Source: Pelagibacter sp047722505 (GTDB lineage: Bacteria; Pseudomonadota; Alphaproteobacteria; Pelagibacterales; Pelagibacteraceae). From it: DNA of 64,000 bases. Shown here in pieces: positions 53,653 to 63,002 of the stretch; the first letter of the stretch is position 1; every line of letters begins with the position of its first letter. The notes under the pieces were generated by a model. The model had not been told where the DNA came from, did no database searches, and was given only the letters and a program-made list of their open reading frames with translations. The position numbers were made by a program, and so were the translations under genes. The stretch is taken from the NCBI RefSeq assembly GCF_047722505.1, contig NZ_CP159814.1, forward strand, positions 992,001 through 1,056,000, read 5' to 3'.

Positions 53653-54777
53653 CTAATCAATTTTTCTTTTTGTTAGATTCAAAATTATTCCAGATAATAT
53701 AGAAACTCCTACAATTGAAGAACCCCCATAACTTAAAAATGGTAGTGTCATTCCTGTTGTGGGAAATAGTCTTATATTCACCCCAAGATGTATTAATGCT
53801 TGAAAAATTATTAGGCTTATTGCTCCAGTTAGCACTAGTTTAATTTTTTCACTTTTTTCTAAATAAATTTTTTTAAAAACAGAGTAAATAAAAAACAAAA
53901 ATAAAATTAATAACAATATTATTGCAATAACACCAAACTCCTCAGAAATAACTGATACTATATAATCGGTATGAGCCTCTGGAACTCTTGTTTTTAATGT
54001 ACCTTCTCCTATTCCTTTACCAAAAAAACCACCACTACTGATTGCCTCTATAGCCTTATCAGATTGAAAATTGTGGGTTCCTCCATCAGGGTTAAAGAAA
54101 GAAAGAATACGACTTTTAATATAAATAAATTTTGGGATAAAAAAAACCACATATAACATGGCTAAAATAGCAAAACTTATAAATAATAAAATCAATAGTA
54201 GATTTATACCAGATATGAAAACTAACATTGCCCAAGATAAAAACACTAAAAGTGTTTGACCAATGTCAGGCTGCATTATTAATAGTAAGCCAGTTGGTAT
54301 AATGGCAATAATAGTCAATAAATACTTGATATAAATATTATAATTTTTTTCACTACATAAAATTGTTGCTACAAAAATAATTATAAATGGTTTTAGTAAT
54401 TCAATTGGTTGAAATTGAGGAAGAAAAAAAAGATTTAGCCATCTTTTTGAACCTTTAACTTCAGTACCAAAAATTGGCACTAAAAATAAAAGAAATAAAG
54501 TAATAAAAAAAAGATAAATAGAGATTCTAAAAAGATTCCTTTCATTTAGTGAGGAGAAAAACACTAAAGTTAACAATCCAATGAAAATATAGGCCAAATG
54601 TTTAAAAAAGAAAAAATAATTATTTGTATCTAATTTATCAGAAGCAATTAATGAAGTTGAAACTAAGGAAAAAAATAAACCCAAACTAAATAAAAATATT
54701 ATTAATAAAAAAATTGTTTTATCTATATTTTTCCACCAGTTATAATATATTGAATTAAGTGAACTACTATTTATCAT
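53653..54777 (-). CDS. ftsW: Septal peptidoglycan glycosyltransferase FtsW (SEDS family)
   Basis: 374 residues, about ten membrane helices. SEDS signatures: FQPIELLKPFIIIFVATIL, IMQPDIGQTLLVFLSWAMLVFISG, KAIEAISSGGFFGKGIGEGTLKTRVPEAHTDYIVSVISEEFG and LPFLSYGGSSIVG. It polymerises septal glycan with FtsI. The start ATG overlaps the murD stop (ATGA). Confidence 0.95.
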   Translation of the reverse strand: MINSSSLNSIYYNWWKNIDKTIFLLIIFLFSLGLFFSLVSTSLIASDKLDTNNYFFFFKHLAYIFIGLLTLVFFSSLNERNLFRISIYLFFITLFLLFLVPIFGTEVKGSKRWLNLFFLPQFQPIELLKPFIIIFVATILCSEKNYNIYIKYLLTIIAIIPTGLLLIMQPDIGQTLLVFLSWAMLVFISGINLLLILLFISFAILAMLYVVFFIPKFIYIKSRILSFFNPDGGTHNFQSDKAIEAISSGGFFGKGIGEGTLKTRVPEAHTDYIVSVISEEFGVIAIILLLILFLFFIYSVFKKIYLEKSEKIKLVLTGAISLIIFQALIHLGVNIRLFPTTGMTLPFLSYGGSSIVGVSILSGIILNLTKRKID

Positions 54778-56069
54778 TTTATATAATCTTTTATAAGTTT
54801 ATTAAAATATTTACCTCTTTCTTCAAAGTTTTTAAAACTATCAAATGATGCAGAAGCTGGGCTAAAAAGAATTGTCTTGTTAATAAAATTATTTTTATTT
54901 TTAATATCTAAAAAAATCTTATCCATTAAAGTCTTCAAATTTAAAAATGATTGAAACTCCATTTTATTTTTTAATTGAGTAATAAAAAATTTTTGATTTT
55001 TACCAAAAATGTATAACTTGATCTTTTTACAATCAGCCTTTTTAAGTAAAAATTTATCTCCCTTTTTAGGTAAACCACCTATTATCCAGTAAATATTTTT
55101 TAATGATTTCAATAATTTTTCTGATGAAGAAAAACTTGTTGCTTTAGAATCATTAATAACTTTTAAAAATTTAGAATTATGAATTATTTCTTGTCTATAA
55201 CTTAACCCTTTAAAATTTTTTAATGTTTTTAATAACAGATCGCTTTTTAAATTTAATAGCTTTGAAACCCTCAGTACAAATGTCAGATTTTCTTTATTAC
55301 CATCTGTATCAAAATAATGATTATCAATTTTCTTAATAAACTTATCACTTGTATATTTTTCTATTTTCAGAATTAATGGTGCAAATTTTTTTTGCTTTAA
55401 TTCTTTTTTAATGTAAAAATTTTTTGTATTTAAAATTGCAATATCAATTTTTGATTGATTCTTTATTAATTTAAATTTAGCCCTTACATATTTATTTATA
55501 GTCTTGTGCCTTTCGAGGTGATCTGGTGCAATGTTTAAGATTATAGATATATTTGTCTTAAATAACCTGCTGTATTCTAGCTGATAAGATGAAGCCTCTA
55601 TTACAAATAGAGTGTCTTTTTTGATCTTTTTTTCCAGTAAAATTGGATTACCTATGTTGCCAACTAAACGAACATCTTTTTTTTGGTCTTTTAATATATC
55701 GTATAAAAGCTTAGCAGTAGTTGATTTACCATTTGTACCTGTAATAGTTATTTTTTGATTAAGTGCATGTCGACTATAAAAAATATCTAAATCTGTATAA
55801 ATTTTTTTATGATTTTTTTTTAAAAATTTACTTAATTTACATTTATTAATGTCTATTCCTGGACTGATTATAATGCAGTCAAATTCTTTTTTAATTATTT
55901 TTTTGTATGTTGTGTGGGTATCTTTAATTTTTTTTTTAGTAATTATTCGATCATCAAATAAACTAATAACATTACTTTTTTTTAAAAAACTATAAGCAGA
56001 TAGACCACTTTTACCTAGACCATAAATTAATATTCTTTTTTTAAAAAAGTTTTTTTCTAGATTTAACAT
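54774..56069 (-). CDS. murD: UDP-N-acetylmuramoylalanine--D-glutamate ligase
   Basis: 431 residues. ILIYGLGKSGLSAYSFLKKS (UDP-binding), CIIISPGID, ITGTNGKSTTAKLLYDIL (P-loop), IEASSYQLEYS, NIAPDHLERHKTINKYVRAKF and VINDSKATSFSSSEKLL are MurD landmarks. It adds D-Glu to UDP-MurNAc-L-Ala. TAATG overlap with mraY and ATGA overlap with ftsW mark tight translational coupling. Confidence 0.95.
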   Translation of the reverse strand: MLNLEKNFFKKRILIYGLGKSGLSAYSFLKKSNVISLFDDRIITKKKIKDTHTTYKKIIKKEFDCIIISPGIDINKCKLSKFLKKNHKKIYTDLDIFYSRHALNQKITITGTNGKSTTAKLLYDILKDQKKDVRLVGNIGNPILLEKKIKKDTLFVIEASSYQLEYSRLFKTNISIILNIAPDHLERHKTINKYVRAKFKLIKNQSKIDIAILNTKNFYIKKELKQKKFAPLILKIEKYTSDKFIKKIDNHYFDTDGNKENLTFVLRVSKLLNLKSDLLLKTLKNFKGLSYRQEIIHNSKFLKVINDSKATSFSSSEKLLKSLKNIYWIIGGLPKKGDKFLLKKADCKKIKLYIFGKNQKFFITQLKNKMEFQSFLNLKTLMDKIFLDIKNKNNFINKTILFSPASASFDSFKNFEERGKYFNKLIKDYIK

Positions 56070-57154
56070 TATCTAAGTTTTAATGTCGCTAATCCAATCA
56101 TTGCTAAGATTATTGATATAATCCAAAATCTAATTACAACCGTTGATTCTGCCCAACCTTTTTTTTCAAAATGATGGTGTATAGGTGCCATTCTAAAAAT
56201 TCTTTTTCCTGTTAATTTGAATGAAAATACTTGAATAATAACTGACACAGCTTCTAGTACAAATAAACCACCTGTTATTGCTAAAACAATCTCATGTTTG
56301 GTAATAATACCAATTGCTCCTAATGATCCACCTAATGCCAATGAACCAGTGTCACCCATAAATATTTTAGCAGGTGGTGCATTAAACCATAAAAACCCTA
56401 AACAAGCACCTATGATTGATCCACAAAAAACTGAAACTTCTCCCATACCTTTAAGATAGGGAATGTTTAAATATTCTGAAAATAAAATATTACCCGTTAC
56501 GTAGCTAATAAATGCAAAACAAGCTGCCACTAATATGACTGGCACTGTTGCTAAGCCATCTAAACCATCTGTTAAATTAACTGCATTAGATGATCCAACA
56601 ATTATAAAAATAGAAAATGGAATAAAAAACCATCCAAGATTAATAATTAAATTTTTAAAGAAAGGAAAATACAAATTTGTAAGTTCAATATTTTGAGATA
56701 ACTGAGTTAAACCAAAAATTCCAACAAAGGCTATTAAAATTTGAGAAATAATTTTAAATTTAAATGATACACCAGATGAATTTTTAAACTTAATTTTTTT
56801 ATAATCATCATATGCGCCTAATAGCCCAAACCCTGTAACAATAAATAACAAAAACCATATATGATAATTTGATAGATCACCCCAAAGTAATATTCCTGAA
56901 AATAGTCCAAGTAAAATTAAAACACCCCCCATTGTTGGCGTTCCAATTTTCTTAATTACATGTTCGGTAGGACCATCATTTCTTATTGGATTTAAGATTT
57001 TTCTTGCTGAAAAAAATTTAATAAAAGGAGTGCCTATTAATAGAACCACAAACATTGACGTAAACATTGCAAGCCCCGTTCTGAATGTTAAATACTTAAA
57101 TACATTTAGAAAACTATATTGATCAATTAATTGAGTAACAAGACTATAAAGCAT
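56069..57154 (-). CDS. mraY: Phospho-N-acetylmuramoyl-pentapeptide transferase
   Basis: 361 residues, about ten membrane helices. GTPTMGGVLILLGL, FGLLGAYDDYKKI (Asp pair), SNAVNLTDGLDGLATVPV, FMGDTGSLALGGSLGAIG and FRMAPIHHHFEKKGWAES are the conserved MraY motifs. It makes lipid I. Overlaps the end of the murE-murF gene by 11 bases. Confidence 0.97.
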   Translation of the reverse strand: MLYSLVTQLIDQYSFLNVFKYLTFRTGLAMFTSMFVVLLIGTPFIKFFSARKILNPIRNDGPTEHVIKKIGTPTMGGVLILLGLFSGILLWGDLSNYHIWFLLFIVTGFGLLGAYDDYKKIKFKNSSGVSFKFKIISQILIAFVGIFGLTQLSQNIELTNLYFPFFKNLIINLGWFFIPFSIFIIVGSSNAVNLTDGLDGLATVPVILVAACFAFISYVTGNILFSEYLNIPYLKGMGEVSVFCGSIIGACLGFLWFNAPPAKIFMGDTGSLALGGSLGAIGIITKHEIVLAITGGLFVLEAVSVIIQVFSFKLTGKRIFRMAPIHHHFEKKGWAESTVVIRFWIISIILAMIGLATLKLR

Positions 57155-59990
57155 TAAACTTACCAGTTTTTAATTTGTTAACTAGATTGTTAAGTCCAGT
57201 AGAGTTTGAACCCTTAATCATTAAATAATCATTATTATTTAAATCATTTTTAATCAAATCAATTATTTTAGACTTATCTTTCAAAATGACACCTCTACGG
57301 TGCTTATCAAGGTTTTTATAAGTGTGTAAAATATGTTTGCCCACTACATTAATATTTTTAAGAGAAGTTTTGTTAATATCTTTACCAGCCTCTAGGTGTA
57401 GCTTCTTTGAATAATTTCCTAACTCCAGCATATCACCCAGTATTAATTTTTTTTTAGAGTTATCAATTTTTAATTCATCAAAATTTTTTATAGCAGATTT
57501 TAATGATAGCGGATTAGAGTTATAACTTTCATCTACTATATAAATATTCTTTTTATTAAATTTAACTTTTGTAATATCACCACGGCCTTTTGCTATCTCA
57601 TAATCAAAAAATATATTTTTATCTAATTTTTGCGTATCTTTATAAATTGATATAATTACAATCGTCGCTAATAAGTTTTTTAAATAACTTTCAAAAATTG
57701 ATCTTACATAAAAATAAGTTTGTTTTTTATTAACATTTAATAATATTTTATATCTAGATTTTTCTTTAACTATTTTTTTTAAAAAAATATCTGCTGATTT
57801 ATTTTTTAAACCAAATGTAAGAACATTTATCTTTTTTTTCTTAGCAGTTTTTTTATGTAAATTATAAAATTTGTCATCTTTGTTTAAAACAAGAAATCCA
57901 TTTGTTTTTATATTATTAATAATTTCTGACTTTGCTAAAGCTACTTGGTCAATATTCTTAAAATTTTTAATATGCGCATAAGAAATATTTGTAATAACAC
58001 CAACATCAGGTTTAATAATTTTTGATAAATAATCAATCTCACCTTTTCTGTCCATTCCAATTTCAAAAATACCAAATTTATCATTTTCTCTTAGATTAAA
58101 TAAACTTAACGGTACTCCAAATTTATTATTAAAAGATTTTGGTGAATAAGTTACATTACTAATCTTACTTAAAGTTTTTCCTAACAATTCTTTAAGGGAG
58201 GTTTTTCCACAACTGCCTGTTATAGATATAATTTTACTAGATAAATTTTCTCTTAGTTTTGATGAAGCCTCTGTTAAAAGCTGTAATGTATCATCTACTA
58301 CAATTTTTTTTTTAGATTTTCTTTGATTGTTAGCTATTACTAATGATGCACCATTTTGGAAAGCTTCGTTAACATATAAATTTCCATCTTTATTATTTCC
58401 TTTTATTGCAAAGAATATGTCATTTTTATTTATTGTTTTAGAATTAATTGATGCATTGTTTATTTTTATCTTTGGATTAATTTGAGGAGAGTTGCTAATC
58501 TCTTTTAAAATATTTATTTTAAGATTCGTTGAAAGAATTTTATTTTTTAATTTAATATTTTTTAGTATTTCCAATCTGTCAGAAAATTTATTTACAAACT
58601 TTCCATAATCTTGAGTCTGTTCATGACCTTTGCCTGCAATAACTAAAATATCACCAGTTTTTAAATCAAATATAGCCTTTTGAATAGCTTTAGATCTGTT
58701 TGAAATCTCAAAAACTTTTGATTTATCAATCGTTTTTTTAATAGCCAATCTTATCTTTTTGGGATTCTCATCTCTTGGATTATCGTCTGTTAAATAAACT
58801 CTGTCACAGTATTGATTGGCTATTTTTCCCATCATGGGTCTCTTGTCTTTATCTCTATTACCACCACATCCAAATACAATGAAAATTCTTTTATTTTCAA
58901 ATTGTTCTTTCAAATTAGACAAACAAGTATTTAATGCATCGGGTGTATGAGCATAATCTAAAATAACTTTTGATCTATTTTTTAAAGTTCCAATTATTTC
59001 AAACCTACCACTTACTGATTTTACCTTTAAAGCCAATTTCACTATTTTATCAAATTTTAAATTACTTTTTTTAGCAGCTAGTATTGCCATAAATAAGTTT
59101 TTTAATTGAATTCTACCAATTAAATCTGTTTGTAATTTATAATGTTTTTGATTGTGTATAATTTCAATTATTTGTTTATCATCCTTAAATTGATGTGAAT
59201 AAATATCTATTCCATCGTTACTTTTTGATAAAACCTGAAGATTAAATCTATTATTTAGGGATATTTTTTTTAAATTTTTATATTCTGGAATCTTACTATC
59301 AGTAATAATGCTTCCTCTAGGTTTTAATAGCTTCTCAAATAGATATAATTTTGATTTAAGATAGTCATTAAATGTTTTGTGATAATCTAAATGATCATGA
59401 GATAAATTTGTAAAAATTGCAATATTAAATTTCAAGCCATCAAGTCTATTTTGCTTAAGTCCATGACTAGAAGCTTCCAATATAACATTATCAATTCTTT
59501 TTTTTTTTAAATCATTTAATATTTTGCTTAATCCAATTGGATCTAATGTGGTATTAGAAACCTTCTTTAAATTATTTTTTGTCTTAACTCCCAATGTTCC
59601 AATAGAAGCTACTTTTTTATTACTTAAGTTTAGTAATTGAAAATAAAAATCTGCAATTGAAGATTTTCCATTTGTTCCTGTTACAGCAATTATGTTTTTT
59701 GGTTTATCTTTTTTTATTCTATATGCTAATTCTGATAATGATTTTCTAACCTCATTTGATCTTAAGAATAGTATATTATTCTTTATGCCTTCAAATTTTT
59801 GTTCAGAAACAATTGTTGTTGCTCCCTTTTTAATTGCATCATCAATGAATTTACTGCCGTCTGATTTTGTTCCTTTAATTGCAAAAAAAATATAACCTTT
59901 TTTACAATCTGCGCTGTTAAAACTTAGACCAGAAAAATAACGATTCCTAAATTCTCTGTTAGTATTTTTAAGAAAACTACCTATCAACAT
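57144..59990 (-). CDS. murE-murF: Fused MurE-MurF: meso-DAP ligase and D-Ala-D-Ala ligase
   Basis: 948 residues, about the sum of the two enzymes. MurE is residues 1 to about 485: AVTGTNGKSSIADF (P-loop), NTTLDPIGL, NLSHDHLDYHKT, ILDYAHTPDAL, TDDNPRDENP with the DNPR motif that selects meso-diaminopimelate, and GKGHEQTQDY. MurF is about 490 to 948: ITGSCGKTSLKELLG, PKSFNNKFGVPLSLFNL, FEIGMDRKGEIDYLS, NISYAHIKNF, DESYNSNPLSLKSAIKNF and MIKGSNSTGL. Both seem intact. The stretch linking the two is short and Lys/Asn-rich. It lies seven bases after the ftsI end and overlaps mraY. Confidence 0.96.
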   Translation of the reverse strand: MLIGSFLKNTNREFRNRYFSGLSFNSADCKKGYIFFAIKGTKSDGSKFIDDAIKKGATTIVSEQKFEGIKNNILFLRSNEVRKSLSELAYRIKKDKPKNIIAVTGTNGKSSIADFYFQLLNLSNKKVASIGTLGVKTKNNLKKVSNTTLDPIGLSKILNDLKKKRIDNVILEASSHGLKQNRLDGLKFNIAIFTNLSHDHLDYHKTFNDYLKSKLYLFEKLLKPRGSIITDSKIPEYKNLKKISLNNRFNLQVLSKSNDGIDIYSHQFKDDKQIIEIIHNQKHYKLQTDLIGRIQLKNLFMAILAAKKSNLKFDKIVKLALKVKSVSGRFEIIGTLKNRSKVILDYAHTPDALNTCLSNLKEQFENKRIFIVFGCGGNRDKDKRPMMGKIANQYCDRVYLTDDNPRDENPKKIRLAIKKTIDKSKVFEISNRSKAIQKAIFDLKTGDILVIAGKGHEQTQDYGKFVNKFSDRLEILKNIKLKNKILSTNLKINILKEISNSPQINPKIKINNASINSKTINKNDIFFAIKGNNKDGNLYVNEAFQNGASLVIANNQRKSKKKIVVDDTLQLLTEASSKLRENLSSKIISITGSCGKTSLKELLGKTLSKISNVTYSPKSFNNKFGVPLSLFNLRENDKFGIFEIGMDRKGEIDYLSKIIKPDVGVITNISYAHIKNFKNIDQVALAKSEIINNIKTNGFLVLNKDDKFYNLHKKTAKKKKINVLTFGLKNKSADIFLKKIVKEKSRYKILLNVNKKQTYFYVRSIFESYLKNLLATIVIISIYKDTQKLDKNIFFDYEIAKGRGDITKVKFNKKNIYIVDESYNSNPLSLKSAIKNFDELKIDNSKKKLILGDMLELGNYSKKLHLEAGKDINKTSLKNINVVGKHILHTYKNLDKHRRGVILKDKSKIIDLIKNDLNNNDYLMIKGSNSTGLNNLVNKLKTGKFNAL

Positions 59991-59997
59991 ATAAATT

Positions 59998-60357
59998 TTA
60001 ATTTTCTATATATTTTGTGGCTAGAATAGGACCAATTTTGTCTATGATTTTTCCTGCTGCTTCGACTGTTGTCCATCCTGCTGTATTCCTTGGGCTGCCT
60101 AATAGTTTAAATCCACTACCATCTCTGTACTCATATGTGTAATTTTTATTATTTTTTGTTGACTCAAGCATTACCACTAAAACAAATTTAGGACTGTCTG
60201 TTGGAAAAATCGATGCAAGTGTATTAATTTTAGTTTTTGAATATATGCTATTTAACACTTGCTCTGCAGTTCCTGTCTTACCTCCGACTTGGTATCCCTC
60301 AACGTTTACTAATTTTGCTGTTCCCTCTGAAACTACTTTTCTCATCATAGAGTTCAT
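59998..60357 (-). CDS. ftsI: FtsI (PBP3), C-terminal part after a frameshift
   Basis: 119 residues from ATG 60357. The sequence MNSMMRKVVSEGTAK, then VEGYQVGGKTGTAEQV (KTG motif), is the last third of a transpeptidase domain and matches the expected continuation of 60387-61676. In this frame the reading continues upstream without a stop to the A tract (VKVLNNDVSKK before the ATG). As a free protein it would lack the active-site serine. It is probably translated as part of full FtsI. Confidence 0.88.
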   Translation of the reverse strand: MNSMMRKVVSEGTAKLVNVEGYQVGGKTGTAEQVLNSIYSKTKINTLASIFPTDSPKFVLVVMLESTKNNKNYTYEYRDGSGFKLLGSPRNTAGWTTVEAAGKIIDKIGPILATKYIEN

Positions 60358-60386
60358 TTTTTTTGAAACATCGTTGTTAAGAACTT

Positions 60387-61676
60387 TTACTTTTTTTTTT
60401 TTTCTTTTGAATTATCTCTAATTAATGTTGGAGTGATTTCATAACCACCGTTAGAAATTATCGCATAACCCTTTGCTAATTGTAAAATTGTTGTTGTTAT
60501 ACCATGGCCAAATGCAATAGTTTCTATTTTACACCCTTCATACCAATCTATTTTTAATGGTTTGCCTACTTCATCAATATCAAAATTTATCTTATCAATG
60601 ATACCAATTGTTTTTAAAAATAATTTATGTTTTTCTATTCCTATTTTTTTTGCAATCCTAATTGAACCAATATTTCCAGATTTAATAAGAATGTTTTCTA
60701 CGCTCAGATCTGATGGCATTTTATTATCATATTCATTAATTGTATAACCATCTCCACAATTAATACTTTTTTTGGAATCTAAAAGTTTAGTGTCAGGTTC
60801 TATCAAGCCATAATTTATTCCAGAGGCAATTGTAAAAGTTTTAAAAACTGAACCCAGTTCATAAATTCCTTTTGTAACTCTATTAATATAATTTACATCA
60901 ACAATTGTTTCTCTTTTATTTAGATCAAAATCAGGCAAAGATACCATTGAGAGTATTTCACCATTATTTACATTCATTAAAATAGCAGCACCACCTTTAG
61001 CATCAAAAATTTTTTGATATTTTGAAAGTTCTGTTCTGATTAAATATTGTATGTCAGTATCTACTGTTAATTGAAGTGGCTTTTTTCTTTGTTTTAATTC
61101 TTCATCAAAAGATTTTTCTAAACCAGAAATTCCATTATTTTCATTATCAATCTGTCCTATAATGTGACTAAAAAGGTTTTTTTGTGGATAAATTCTAGTT
61201 AACTTTTCTTCAGGTCTAATTGCTTTGTCACCAAGAGACATGACTTTTTGATAATTTGTTGAAGATATTGTTTTTTCAAACTTAAAAAAAATATTTTTAT
61301 TAAGTTTTTTTTCAACTTCAACGTAATCTTTCTTGGGGAAAATCCACTTTAAATTAATTAATAATTTTTGTTTATCTATTACTTCTATTGGACTGATACC
61401 AATATCAATCGAGCTAACACTTTTAACCAAATAATTTCCATTTCTATCAATTATATCTGCTCTATAATCTTTTATACTTGGTGCATAATTTGTCTGAACG
61501 TCTAACTTTAATGAGCCCAAATGAAGTAATTGTATTGAATAAATTATTGAGATAATTAAGAAAACAAAAAAAATAAAGGCTATTCTATTAAACTGTATAT
61601 CTAAATTAGTTTTACTTTTTTTATATGAAAATTCATTTTCATATTCTTCTAGAATAATATTTCTTTTATTATTCAT
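60387..61676 (-). CDS. ftsI: FtsI (PBP3), N-terminal and central part, frame broken at a poly(A) tract
   Basis: 429 residues. One membrane helix (IAFIFFVFLIISIIYSIQLLHL), pedestal domain, then LGSVFKTFTIASGI with the catalytic Ser (SxxK) and IKSGNIGSIRIAKKIG (SxN). The reading ends in SKEKKKK and TAA after a run of 13 A (60391-60403 on the plus strand as T); a run of 14 would continue into the next frame with the KTG motif at 59998-60357. FtsI is the septum-specific transpeptidase and normally essential. It overlaps ftsL by eight bases. Confidence 0.9.
   Translation of the reverse strand: MNNKRNIILEEYENEFSYKKSKTNLDIQFNRIAFIFFVFLIISIIYSIQLLHLGSLKLDVQTNYAPSIKDYRADIIDRNGNYLVKSVSSIDIGISPIEVIDKQKLLINLKWIFPKKDYVEVEKKLNKNIFFKFEKTISSTNYQKVMSLGDKAIRPEEKLTRIYPQKNLFSHIIGQIDNENNGISGLEKSFDEELKQRKKPLQLTVDTDIQYLIRTELSKYQKIFDAKGGAAILMNVNNGEILSMVSLPDFDLNKRETIVDVNYINRVTKGIYELGSVFKTFTIASGINYGLIEPDTKLLDSKKSINCGDGYTINEYDNKMPSDLSVENILIKSGNIGSIRIAKKIGIEKHKLFLKTIGIIDKINFDIDEVGKPLKIDWYEGCKIETIAFGHGITTTILQLAKGYAIISNGGYEITPTLIRDNSKEKKKK
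60391..60403 (-). other. 13-A homopolymer at the ftsI frameshift
   Basis: 13 T on the plus strand, read as A13 in the ftsI mRNA. With 13 A the frame reaches TAA at once; one additional A (14) gives Glu, four Lys and then Val-Lys-Val-Leu-Asn in the frame of the C-terminal part. Long A runs are known sites of RNA-polymerase slippage and also of sequencing or assembly errors. Confidence 0.9.
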
Positions 61677-61977
61677 TGCTATTCTTGCTGATTAAGTCGT
61701 TTATTTCTAAAATTTCATTATTTTCAGTGATTTCTTTAGTATTCATAATTTCAATTTTAATTAAATCTTTTTCAAAATATTGTGATTGATACTGAATTAA
61801 TTTTTCAGGAGAACTCAAATAATTAAACTCAAGCAGTACCTCTTCAAATTCTGATTTTAAAGGTCTTATGTTTTCATTGATTACAAAAATTTGATCTTCT
61901 ATTTCTTTTGTAGAATTTTTGACAAGTGATGTGATCAGTATTAATACGAAAATAACAACTAAAACTAATTGTTTCAT
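61669..61977 (-). CDS. ftsL: FtsL-like cell-division protein
   Basis: 102 residues: a membrane helix right at the N-terminus (QLVLVVIFVLILITSLV) followed by a helical coiled-coil-like region (INENIRPLKSEFEEVLLEFNYLSSPEKLIQYQSQYF), with the LSSPERIE-like turn usual in FtsL. Sequence conservation is low; the position between rsmH and ftsI is decisive. It joins FtsQ and FtsB in the divisome. ATGA overlap with rsmH. Confidence 0.82.
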   Translation of the reverse strand: MKQLVLVVIFVLILITSLVKNSTKEIEDQIFVINENIRPLKSEFEEVLLEFNYLSSPEKLIQYQSQYFEKDLIKIEIMNTKEITENNEILEINDLISKNSNE

Positions 61978-62984
61978 AGTTTTTTTGACAAATTCTCAAT
62001 GTCAATTAAATATTTAAATTTATCCAAGATATCTGTTTCAAAATCAAAAAAGTCTTCTTTTTTAATTACATAACGTAATTTAGCTGATCTGGAGGGTGGA
62101 TTTTCTCTAATTTCTTTATCACTTGGTATTATTGGTTTTTTTATAACAGATTTAAATAAATTTAATTTTTCTTCAGTTTTTGGCGCATATCTTGAGACAC
62201 TTTTATTTTCAGACAAACTTTTAAAAAAATATTTAACAATCTTATCTTCTAACGAATGAAATGTTACTACTGCAATAACACCATCTTTTTTAACAACTTT
62301 AGCTGCATTGATTAATCCATAAATTAGTTCACTAATTTCTTTATTTACAAATATTCTTAATGCTTGGAAAATTTTAGTTGCACTATGTGTCTTATAATTT
62401 CTTTTTCTTTTCGAAGACTCTATAATTCTAACTAGTTCTTCTGTTGTGATTTCTCTTTTGGATCTGTCTTCAACGATATTATGTGCTATTCTTTTACTGT
62501 CTAATTCATCACCAAAATGCTTAAATATCTTTGTAAGTTCTTTTTCATCTAATTGATTAATTGCTTCTTTTGCTGAAAAATCATTTATACCCATTTTCAT
62601 ATTAAGTTCGCCTACAGTATCAAATGAAAGACCTTTTTTTGGGTCTTTAATTTGATTCAATGAATACCCTAAATCAAAAATTACAGCTTTGATATTTTCA
62701 TCCTTTAACTTTAGATTATTTAATTGACTAAATTTGATGTTTTTAAATAACAACCTATCTTCAAAACTATTTTTAAGTTCTTGAGCTTTTTTAAAGCTTT
62801 CAGAATCTCTATCTAGCGCAATTACTTTTGTTGCTGGAAAGTTTAATATTTTTTTTGAGTATCCACCTTGACCAAACGTACAGTCAATAAATGTGCCACC
62901 ATATTGAGGGGTAATAATACTAATTATTTCACTTAGCAATACCGGATAATGATTTCTCATATCTGGTATTATGGTGGCTATCAT
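61974..62984 (-). CDS. rsmH: 16S rRNA (cytosine-1402-N4)-methyltransferase RsmH
   Basis: 336 residues. NHYPVLLSEIISI start, FIDCTFGQGGYSKKILNF (SAM loop), VIALDRDSES, and later IFDLGYSLNQIKDPKKGLSFD and VVTFHSLEDKIVKYFFK are RsmH/MraW motifs. It methylates C1402 of 16S rRNA. The first ATG (62984) is used here; an ATG eight codons later is also possible. mraZ, usually before it, is not there; ftsZ is. Confidence 0.95.
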   Translation of the reverse strand: MIATIIPDMRNHYPVLLSEIISIITPQYGGTFIDCTFGQGGYSKKILNFPATKVIALDRDSESFKKAQELKNSFEDRLLFKNIKFSQLNNLKLKDENIKAVIFDLGYSLNQIKDPKKGLSFDTVGELNMKMGINDFSAKEAINQLDEKELTKIFKHFGDELDSKRIAHNIVEDRSKREITTEELVRIIESSKRKRNYKTHSATKIFQALRIFVNKEISELIYGLINAAKVVKKDGVIAVVTFHSLEDKIVKYFFKSLSENKSVSRYAPKTEEKLNLFKSVIKKPIIPSDKEIRENPPSRSAKLRYVIKKEDFFDFETDILDKFKYLIDIENLSKKL

Positions 62985-63002
62985 TTATTTTTTTAAAGAC
63001 CA

